This document shows, piece by piece, positions 7,493-12,935 of a stretch of DNA of 12,935 nt; position 1 is the first letter of the stretch, and every line of letters begins with the position of its first letter. The stretch comes from Alphaproteobacteria bacterium UBA2964 (GTDB lineage: Bacteria; Pseudomonadota; Alphaproteobacteria; MPNO01; UBA2964). Made by a program: the position numbers and the translations under genes. Under the pieces are notes generated by a model that searched no databases, had not been told where the DNA came from, and saw only the letters and a program-made list of their open reading frames with translations. The stretch spans positions 1 through 12,935 of the forward strand of contig DEBE01000182.1 of assembly GCA_002348425.1 (NCBI GenBank), given 5' to 3'.

Positions 7493-7522
7493 GCCAGTGT
7501 GAAATTCAAATTTCACACTGGC
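7493..7522 (+). promoter_or_regulatory. Perfect 13-bp intercistronic hairpin between binding-protein and membrane genes
   Basis: GCCAGTGTGAAAT, loop TCAA, ATTTCACACTGGC is a perfect inverted repeat starting 18 bases after the binding-protein stop and ending 41 bases before the tctB start. No T-run follows on either strand, so it is unlikely to be a full intrinsic terminator. In many transport operons a hairpin here protects the 3' end of the binding-protein message or causes partial termination, giving an excess of binding protein over membrane subunits. That role is inferred. Confidence 0.8.
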
Positions 7523-7551
7523 GTCTAATGGCGTGATTGCCAACAAGTCTC

Positions 7552-7557
7552 AAAGGT
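7552..7557 (+). promoter_or_regulatory. Ribosome binding site deciding the tctB start
   Basis: AAAGGT lies six bases before ATG 7564. The frame also opens at TTG 7537, but that start has no such site and would add nine residues with no apparent role. Confidence 0.6.
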
Positions 7558-7563
7558 CATCAT

Positions 7564-8082
7564 ATGAGTGACAAGAACGGTCGTAAATCGGGTAAGCCTG
7601 ACAAACTTGCCGCAGGTGCAGAGCTTGTATTACCCATCGCTGCCCTAGTATTCACAATATATTATTTCACCACCATTATTAACGTTCCGTGGACCGCACA
7701 GGTTAGTGCTTTCTTTGTTGGTACAATACTAATTGGCCTAATTATTGCCTTAATAACAAGAACGATAATTAAAGTAAGACGTGGAGAGGCTACCCTTAGT
7801 ATGGCTCCTCTCTTCGCCCCGAGAGCCTATGTCCCCAAACGTCTCGCGCTTTTTGGTCTTACTCTGGCATATGTCTTTCTTATCGAATGGGGTGGATTTA
7901 CCATCACTACATTCTTCTTTCTACTGATAGCGATGCTACTTCTGAGTGAAGGCAAGAAGAAAGGATTGATTTTTGCGCTGTCATTGATGCTGTCTGTAGG
8001 TGGCTATTTCCTATTTATAGTTGCCTTCAATACCCGCTTTCCCAGAGGACCGATTGAAACATTGTTGCACGGGGTCTTCTAA
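7564..8082 (+). CDS. TTT transporter small membrane subunit, TctB family
   Basis: The 172-residue product is a small integral membrane protein. After a charged N-terminus (KNGRKSGKPDK), hydrophobic segments lie at about 20-37, 48-68, 94-127 (two closely spaced segments) and 133-155, consistent with the four to five helices of TctB proteins. TctB is the poorly conserved small subunit that works with the large TctA channel in the inner membrane, so the assignment rests on size, topology and position between the binding-protein and TctA genes rather than on motifs. A basic loop (IKVRRGE) separates the first pair of helices from the second. Its stop is one base before the tctA start, indicating translational coupling. 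Confidence 0.85.
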   Translation: MSDKNGRKSGKPDKLAAGAELVLPIAALVFTIYYFTTIINVPWTAQVSAFFVGTILIGLIIALITRTIIKVRRGEATLSMAPLFAPRAYVPKRLALFGLTLAYVFLIEWGGFTITTFFFLLIAMLLLSEGKKKGLIFALSLMLSVGGYFLFIVAFNTRFPRGPIETLLHGVF

Positions 8083-8083
8083 A

Positions 8084-9580
8084 ATGGAAATTGATTGGGG
8101 ACTATTTGCCGATCTATTTGGTCGTACCTTCACTTTCTGGTGGGTTATTCTACCAGCGATCTTGTTGGGACTTATCGTCGGCGCAATTCCTGGTTTCAGT
8201 GCCGCCAATACGATCATTATCTTGCTTCCTATGACCCTCGCTATGGAACCGGAAATAGGGCTCATCTTTATGGTGGCTTTATACGCTTCATCTCGTATGG
8301 GCGCAGGTATCCCAGCTATTCTTGTTAATATCCCCGGTACGGCAGGAGCAGCCGCTACTCCACTTGATGGATATCCGATGACTAAACAAGGACGAGCCCA
8401 ACAGGCACTTTCAATATCCTTTATATCGTCTGTATCGGGCGGTCTCCTGACAACAGTCTTAGCATTACTCGCGATGCCTTGGCTTTCTCAGGTTGCTTAT
8501 CATCTCCATAGCGTCGAAATGATTGTGATTATGCTCTTTGGAATATCTCTCATAGCCACTATCGCAGCAAAAGATACTCTTAAAGGCCTCATAGCGGGTT
8601 TCTTTGGTTTGATGATTGGTTATATCGGCGCCGACGTTGTTTACGAGACACCTCGCGGAACATTTGGCTTCCTTGAACTTTATGACAAGGTGCCACTAAT
8701 ACCGGCATTGGTCGGACTTTTTGCTGTATCAGAGGCCTTTGCTGTGATTGAGGGTGAGTCAATCCTAACTAAACGCGGCCTAGAGGCTATGCAAAAAGCA
8801 GGTTGGAAAGAAACCTGGGAGGGAGTAAGACTCGCTGTAAGTCGCTGGTGGCATATTATTTGGACAAGTATTATTGGATTAATAATTGGCGTTGTTCCCG
8901 GTGCAGGCGCAGCAATAGCATCTTTCGTAGCTTACCAACAGTCAAAAACTTTTTCTAAAACACCAGAGTTATATGGAACAGGCCACTTAGATGGTCTCGT
9001 CGCACCGGAGTCCGCGAATAATGGTGTTACTTCCGGTACTCTCATTCCATTGCTTGTTATTGGCGTACCTGGTGGAGCCACTGCGGCAATAATGGCAGTT
9101 GTTCTTCAGTATCATGGGGTAACGGTTGGACCCGACTTGTTTGACAGTCAACCAGAATTAGCATACGGAGCCTTTACTGCGATGGCTGTTACATATGCAA
9201 TAATGATAGCTACTATCCTGCCTCTCGCGCGCTATATGTCACGAATTACAGTAGTTTCAACTATATATATGGCACCCATAATTATTTCCTTTACTTTAGT
9301 CGGTTCATTCGTACCCCGTGCATATGTATTTGATATGTATTTAGCCCTCGCCTTTGGCGTAATTGGCTATGTTGCTCGTAAAACCGGTTACCACGTCGCT
9401 GCAATATTAATCGGAGTAATATTGGGCCCATTGTTGGAAAACTACTTTCTTCGCGCCCTTCGAATATCTCAAGGCGATATCATGGTGATTTTTTCTTCTA
9501 CCCTTGGGAATGTAATGTGGGTCATGCTAGTCGTCTCTTTGTTCATTCCTTGGTACCTAGATCGGAGGAAAAAATTATAA
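8084..9580 (+). CDS. TTT transporter large membrane subunit, TctA family
   Basis: The 498-residue product is the main transmembrane component of the TTT importer, a secondary transporter in the inner membrane. It has the internally repeated family layout: the first half contains GAIPGFSAAN (33-42) and NIPGTAGAAATPLDGYPM (82-99), and the second contains GVVPGAGAAIASFVAY (269-284), GLVAPESANN (304-313) and the glycine-rich IGVPGGATAA near 326-335. About a dozen hydrophobic helices are visible. Length fits the usual figure of about 500. ATG 8084 was chosen over an upstream opening at 8021 because it gives the normal N-terminus and starts one base after the tctB stop; the upstream residues would be hydrophilic and would overlap tctB. 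Together with the two preceding genes it completes a TTT system. Confidence 0.95.
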   Translation: MEIDWGLFADLFGRTFTFWWVILPAILLGLIVGAIPGFSAANTIIILLPMTLAMEPEIGLIFMVALYASSRMGAGIPAILVNIPGTAGAAATPLDGYPMTKQGRAQQALSISFISSVSGGLLTTVLALLAMPWLSQVAYHLHSVEMIVIMLFGISLIATIAAKDTLKGLIAGFFGLMIGYIGADVVYETPRGTFGFLELYDKVPLIPALVGLFAVSEAFAVIEGESILTKRGLEAMQKAGWKETWEGVRLAVSRWWHIIWTSIIGLIIGVVPGAGAAIASFVAYQQSKTFSKTPELYGTGHLDGLVAPESANNGVTSGTLIPLLVIGVPGGATAAIMAVVLQYHGVTVGPDLFDSQPELAYGAFTAMAVTYAIMIATILPLARYMSRITVVSTIYMAPIIISFTLVGSFVPRAYVFDMYLALAFGVIGYVARKTGYHVAAILIGVILGPLLENYFLRALRISQGDIMVIFSSTLGNVMWVMLVVSLFIPWYLDRRKKL

Positions 9581-9641
9581 ATTATCTAATCATTCATCTA
9601 ACGACCCAACTAAAAATACCTCTCCAACGGAGTACCGCCCT

Positions 9642-10586
9642 ATGACAAATCAAATCACAAATATGCCCAGTAACCCTGGCGATATTAAAGGCGAAGAATA
9701 TTACGTAAAACGCGGTGATATAGATTTATTTGTTTTTCGTCGTTATTCGCCAATCGCACGCGCTGCCAACCCAGAAAAACCGGTTCTTTTTCTCGTCCAC
9801 GGTTCATCATTTTCTGCACGTACAGCATATGACCTCGATATCCCGGGTCAGGGCGATTACTCATTAATGAAGACATTTGCCGGTCTCGGTTACGACGTCT
9901 GGACCATGGACCATGAAGGCTATGGTAAATCTAGCCACACCGATGGGTTTTCATTTATAGCTGACGGTGTGGAAGACTTGAATGCCGCAGCGCCAATCAT
10001 TGAAAATTTAACCGGAGAAAATTCATTTTGCTTTTTTGGTTCTTCTTCTGGAGCCCTCCGTGCGGGAGCATTTGCTAACTTATTTCCGAATAGGGTAAAG
10101 AAACTCGCTCTCGCCGCTGTCGTTTGGACTGGTGAGGGGTCCCCTACTTTATTAAAACGTGCTGAAAAAATTGATGAGTGGCGGTCAACGAACAGACGCA
10201 TAGTGGATGAAGCCGCCTACGAAGCAATTTTTACTCGTGACGTTAAAGGACTTACTATACCAGAACTTCCGGCCGCCGCGGCCGCTGCGGAAATAGAAAA
10301 TGGTGGCGGCAGCGTCCCTAACGGCACCTATATTGATATGTGTATTAATTTACCAGTTGTAGATCCCAAGAAAATCGAGTGCCCTGTGATGATTTTTCGT
10401 GGTGATCATGATGGTATAGCTACAGACACAGATGTTTTGAGGTTTTTTAGTGCCCTACCCAACAAAGATAAGCAGCTAGTCATGGTTTCTGGCCAAGCTC
10501 ATAATACAACACTAGGTATCAATCGAGCACGCTTTTGGCACTCTCTACACAGCTTTATTGATATGCCCAATCGCGTCGATGGCTAA
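9642..10586 (+). CDS. Alpha/beta hydrolase, first of a tandem pair
   Basis: The 314-residue product is a single-domain cytosolic alpha/beta hydrolase with an apparently complete catalytic set. The oxyanion-hole motif is HGSSFS (53-58), the nucleophile elbow GSSSG has S135, the acid is in RGDHDG (probably D257), and the histidine in GQAH is H287. DHEGYGKS (90-97) is the usual strand-4 region. Such enzymes cleave esters, thioesters, amides or C-C bonds. No signal peptide is seen, so it should act inside the cell on imported or derived substrate. GGAG at 9629-9632, nine bases before ATG, serves as ribosome binding site. The cap region carries a run of six alanines (211-216) absent from its neighbour. 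It starts 61 bases after tctA with no terminator between, so it is probably in the transporter operon. Confidence 0.9.
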   Translation: MTNQITNMPSNPGDIKGEEYYVKRGDIDLFVFRRYSPIARAANPEKPVLFLVHGSSFSARTAYDLDIPGQGDYSLMKTFAGLGYDVWTMDHEGYGKSSHTDGFSFIADGVEDLNAAAPIIENLTGENSFCFFGSSSGALRAGAFANLFPNRVKKLALAAVVWTGEGSPTLLKRAEKIDEWRSTNRRIVDEAAYEAIFTRDVKGLTIPELPAAAAAAEIENGGGSVPNGTYIDMCINLPVVDPKKIECPVMIFRGDHDGIATDTDVLRFFSALPNKDKQLVMVSGQAHNTTLGINRARFWHSLHSFIDMPNRVDG

Positions 10587-10589
10587 AAT

Positions 10590-11501
10590 ATGGTAGAAAA
10601 TTATTGGAGCCGAGAATATTGGGCTACCAAGGGTAATATTTCCCTTTTTATGTGGCGAAAAAAGCTGGACAAACCCTCTGAAACATTGCAACCAAAGCCC
10701 ATCCTGTTCTTAGTTCATGGGTCGTCTTTTAGCGGTCCAACAGGCTTTGACCTTCAGGTGCCTGATAAACCCGACTACTCTTTGATGGAAAAATTCGCCT
10801 CCTACGGTTTTGATGTCTGGACCCTGGACCACGAAGGATATGGACGATCCGATAAAACCACAGGAAATTCAGGGATTTTTGAAGGTGTAAAAGATATAGC
10901 CGCAGGCATGCAATTAATAAAAAATGAAACAGGTAAAACTTCTGCAATGTTTTATGGGTCTTCCTCTGGCGCCTTAAGGGCGGCCGCCTTCGCAGAAGCA
11001 TTTCCTAATTCAGTCGAGAAACTTGTCCTTGATGCTTTCGTTTGGACCGGCAAAGGATCACCGACCTTGAAGGAACGGTCCAAGAAACTGGATCAATGGA
11101 CCTCAAATAATACTCGCCCGGTCAATAGAGACTTTTTTAAATCTATCTTTACCAGAGACAAACCAGGAACCTCCGAAAATGGGGTAGCTGAAGCATTAGC
11201 TGACCGAGAGCTTGCTATATGTGATTCTGTTCCCACCGGTACTTACTTAGATATGTGCACCATCTTGCCGGTTTGCGACCCAAAAAATATAAAATGCCCT
11301 GTGCTTATCATTCGAGGTGAGCATGACGGCATAGCAACTGAAGAAGATTTATTGAACTATTTTAATAACTTGCAAACAAACGATAAACAATTCGTTATAA
11401 TTCCGGGACTTGCGCATGTAACTTTCTTGGGTATCAACCGCGCTAGGCTTTGGCATGTAATGAAAAATTTTTTAGTTGTCCCTGAGAGAGTAGATTATTA
11501 G
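10590..11501 (+). CDS. Alpha/beta hydrolase, second of a tandem pair
   Basis: The 303-residue product is a paralogue of the preceding protein. The two align almost without gaps and share LFLVHGSSFS, DYSLM, DVWT-DHEGYG, GSSSGALRA, VWTG-GSPTL, IFTRD and GINRAR-WH. Its own catalytic set is complete: S125 in GSSSG, D246 in RGEHDG and H276 in GLAH. The main difference lies in the cap (about 190-215), where it lacks the alanine run and has a different charge pattern, so the substrate or stereochemistry may differ. It begins three bases after the upstream stop with no clear ribosome binding site, which suggests coupled translation. Both copies being intact argues for two distinct functions or a dosage benefit rather than decay. 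Confidence 0.9.
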   Translation: MVENYWSREYWATKGNISLFMWRKKLDKPSETLQPKPILFLVHGSSFSGPTGFDLQVPDKPDYSLMEKFASYGFDVWTLDHEGYGRSDKTTGNSGIFEGVKDIAAGMQLIKNETGKTSAMFYGSSSGALRAAAFAEAFPNSVEKLVLDAFVWTGKGSPTLKERSKKLDQWTSNNTRPVNRDFFKSIFTRDKPGTSENGVAEALADRELAICDSVPTGTYLDMCTILPVCDPKNIKCPVLIIRGEHDGIATEEDLLNYFNNLQTNDKQFVIIPGLAHVTFLGINRARLWHVMKNFLVVPERVDY

Positions 11502-11567
11502 AGCAAATAAAGGGCATATTTATGGATGGTAACCATGATGCGTCCTAGAGAGTTATTTACCTGACCG

Positions 11568-11596
11568 TTGCCGCTATGACGACGCTGTAATACAAT
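11568..11596 (+). promoter_or_regulatory. Candidate promoter of the amidohydrolase/deacetylase-fold pair
   Basis: TTGCCG (11568-11573) matches the -35 consensus at four of six positions. After exactly 17 bases TACAAT (11591-11596) matches -10 at five. The predicted transcription start near 11603 leaves a very short leader carrying the strong ribosome binding site. It would let the last two genes be expressed separately from the transporter and hydrolases. Confidence 0.4.
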
Positions 11597-11605
11597 AGTT
11601 TTATT

Positions 11606-11613
11606 AAGGGAGG
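11606..11613 (+). promoter_or_regulatory. Strong ribosome binding site of the isochorismatase-fold gene
   Basis: AAGGGAGG, five bases before ATG 11619, is the nearest to the ideal anti-16S complement in the window. It suggests efficient translation and fixes the start. Confidence 0.8.
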
Positions 11614-11618
11614 ACATA

Positions 11619-12326
11619 ATGGTATCAGAATTTGAGAACCACTGTTGGCAAGATGTGATTTCGGAGGGTGCGCTAAAGATTTATAGCCATTACGAACGGG
11701 ATACATATGTTGGCTCGAGCCCCGCTTTGCTAGCAATTGATCTCTATAATCTCGCTTACCAAGGCGGCGCGAAACCAGTTGAGGAGTTAATTGATAAGTA
11801 CCCGAGTTCCTGTGGTGAAAATGCATGGAATGCGATCCCTCCTACCGAAAGATTATTCAAGGCTGCCCGAATTACAGGAATCCCAATTATCTATTCAACC
11901 ACAGAAAAGCGGTCGGAAGCCAATATTACCTATGCTCACGCCACCAATCGGCAGAGGGTTCAAGTCTCTCCTGATGTATGGGACATAAAAGAGGAATTTT
12001 CTGCACAGGAAGGGGATCTGATAATTTACAAACAAAGAGCCAGCGCCTTTTCAGGAACACCGTTAGTTTCGCAGCTAAATCAATTGGGGGTAGATAGTCT
12101 GATCGTTTGCGGTGAAAGCACTAGTGGCTGTGTAAGGGCCAGTGTCGTCGATGGCTATTCAAACGGTATACATGTAACCATAGCTGAAGAATGCGTTTTT
12201 GACCGCCATATACTTTCTCATAAGGTAAATTTATTTGACTTACATCACAAATACGCCGACGTGATGCATTTAGACGAAATCGTCAATCACCTTTACGCTA
12301 ATGCAGGGTTAAAAGAAGCAAACTGA
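11619..12326 (+). CDS. Isochorismatase-fold cysteine hydrolase, N-carbamoylsarcosine amidohydrolase-like
   Basis: The 235-residue product carries the full catalytic triad of the cysteine-hydrolase branch of the isochorismatase superfamily: D41 in LLAIDLYN, K138 in IIYKQRASAF, and nucleophile C171 in ESTSGCVRAS. The following AEECVFDR and SHKVNLFDLHHKYADV resemble N-carbamoylsarcosine amidohydrolase and related amidases. Such enzymes hydrolyse amide or N-carbamoyl groups with release of ammonia, sometimes with CO2. An N-terminal extension of about 30 residues precedes the core. No signal peptide is seen. The TGA stop overlaps the ATG of the next gene by one base (TGATG), so the two products are probably made together and act in one pathway. 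Nicotinamidase or maleamate hydrolase activity cannot be excluded. Confidence 0.87.
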   Translation: MVSEFENHCWQDVISEGALKIYSHYERDTYVGSSPALLAIDLYNLAYQGGAKPVEELIDKYPSSCGENAWNAIPPTERLFKAARITGIPIIYSTTEKRSEANITYAHATNRQRVQVSPDVWDIKEEFSAQEGDLIIYKQRASAFSGTPLVSQLNQLGVDSLIVCGESTSGCVRASVVDGYSNGIHVTIAEECVFDRHILSHKVNLFDLHHKYADVMHLDEIVNHLYANAGLKEAN

Positions 12327-12935
12327 TGAAACCTAGTCGATATGGCCCGTTCCCCTATACACCAATAAATAGAAGGCCAAAACTTAGCTGGCCAAACGGT
12401 GCCCGTATTGCAGTTTGGATTGCGCCTAATCTTGAATTTTTTCCATTAAACGAACCTGTTCCAGGCTCAAGATATAGCCATACGCCCGAGGTTTCATCTT
12501 GGGCTCAACGAGATTATGGCGCTCGAATTGGAATATTTCGGATCATGGATGTTTTATCTCAACGAAACATTCGTGCCACTTGCACGCTTAATTCAGAAGT
12601 ATGTGACGCCTACCCAGAAATGATGGATGATGCTGTTGCCCTTGGATGGAATTTTATGGGGCACAATCAAAGCAACTCTAGGCCTTTTCATTCTACACCT
12701 CCTAAAAATGATCATCAAATGATCAAGAAAGTCTTATCCCGGATTGAACAATGTACCGGAAGCCGCCCACGTGGCTGGCTAAGCTCTGGCCTGCAAGAGA
12801 CATGGGATACGCTAGATTACTTAGCCGAAGAAGACATCGACTATGTATGCGATTGGACCAACGACGACCAGCCGTATTTCATGAAAATAGGTGATAAACA
12901 ACTCGTCTCTTTGCCATATTCAACAGAAATAAACG
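12326..12935 (+). CDS. PuuE-like polysaccharide-deacetylase-fold hydrolase, N-terminal part only
   Basis: The frame opens at ATG 12326 and runs off the right edge after 203 complete codons. RDYGARIGIFRIMDVL (62-77), TCTLNSEV (85-92), GWNFMGHNQSN (107-117), TGSRPRGWLSSGLQET (144-159), and LPYSTEIN (196-203) are the landmarks of the PuuE/allantoinase-like branch of the NodB-type deacetylase fold. In these proteins the sugar-deacetylase metal motif is degenerate. Here the usual TFDDG strand is replaced by VWIAPNLEF, and the H-x3-H motif has only its first histidine (H113). Known relatives include an allantoinase that opens a cyclic ureide, so action on a cyclic ureide, imide or other C-N bond is more likely than on a polysaccharide. 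No signal peptide is visible. The one-base overlap with the amidohydrolase gene points to a joint pathway. Confidence 0.88.
   Translation, partial: MKPSRYGPFPYTPINRRPKLSWPNGARIAVWIAPNLEFFPLNEPVPGSRYSHTPEVSSWAQRDYGARIGIFRIMDVLSQRNIRATCTLNSEVCDAYPEMMDDAVALGWNFMGHNQSNSRPFHSTPPKNDHQMIKKVLSRIEQCTGSRPRGWLSSGLQETWDTLDYLAEEDIDYVCDWTNDDQPYFMKIGDKQLVSLPYSTEIN

Noticed and set aside
8021..8083. N-terminal extension of tctA inside tctB
   Set aside because: The residues are hydrophilic and unlike TctA N-termini; ATG 8084 sits one base after the tctB stop.
9622..9632. CTCC-AAC-GGAG mini-hairpin covering the ribosome binding site of the first alpha/beta hydrolase
   Set aside because: Only four base pairs with a three-base loop; too weak to claim translational control.
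10268..10290. GC-rich alanine-codon run in the first alpha/beta hydrolase, considered as a repeat or recombination site
   Set aside because: It keeps the reading frame, encodes a simple alanine stretch in the variable cap region, and has no copies elsewhere in the window.
11521..11540. ATGGT-A-ACCAT symmetric sequence in the gap before the isochorismatase-fold gene
   Set aside because: Five-base arms around a single base; it could be an operator but nothing else in the window repeats it.

Overview
The window reads as one piece of a bacterial chromosome, most likely from an alphaproteobacterium, possibly marine and uncultured. This rests on the style of the TypA and short DksA-like proteins, the AT-leaning base composition, and the many solute-uptake and small-molecule hydrolase genes. 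It is an inference; no rRNA or other direct marker is present. No tRNA, rRNA, insertion sequence, phage gene or CRISPR array was seen. Genes are dense, and the longest stretch without a gene (6231-6449) holds only promoter-like sequence.

Left block (1-2238, + strand). This is the end of a RidA/YjgF-family gene, an ornithine cyclodeaminase/mu-crystallin-family gene, and a gene of the 4,5-dihydroxyphthalate decarboxylase-like/substrate-binding-fold family. The spacing is tight and each complete gene has a good ribosome binding site, so this looks like the tail of a small catabolic operon.

Middle block (2354-6230). Two translational GTPases, RF3 (prfC) and TypA/BipA, lie one base apart on the + strand. 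Facing them on the - strand is a short DksA/TraR-type zinc-finger regulator. These are ordinary cell-maintenance genes.

Right block (6450-12935, + strand). A complete tripartite tricarboxylate transporter (TTT) is encoded as Tat-exported binding protein, small TctB-like and large TctA-like membrane subunits, with a strong hairpin between the binding-protein gene and the membrane genes. It is followed by two tandem paralogous alpha/beta hydrolases. After these come an isochorismatase-fold cysteine amidohydrolase and, overlapping it by one base, a PuuE-like polysaccharide-deacetylase-fold gene that runs off the right edge.

Together the right block suggests import of a small carboxylated, probably nitrogen-containing compound. 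Stepwise C-N and ester or amide hydrolysis would follow, by a PuuE-like ring or amide opener, a carbamoyl/amide hydrolase and two alpha/beta hydrolases. The RidA-like and OCD-like genes of the left block would fit the same chemistry (enamine/imine handling, cyclic imine or keto acid reduction). The substrate cannot be read from the sequence. Starts were reassigned for six genes on ribosome binding sites, gene junctions and family lengths: the decarboxylase-like gene 1249, prfC 2354, the DksA-like gene 6230, tctB 7564, tctA 8084, and the deacetylase-fold gene opened at 12326.
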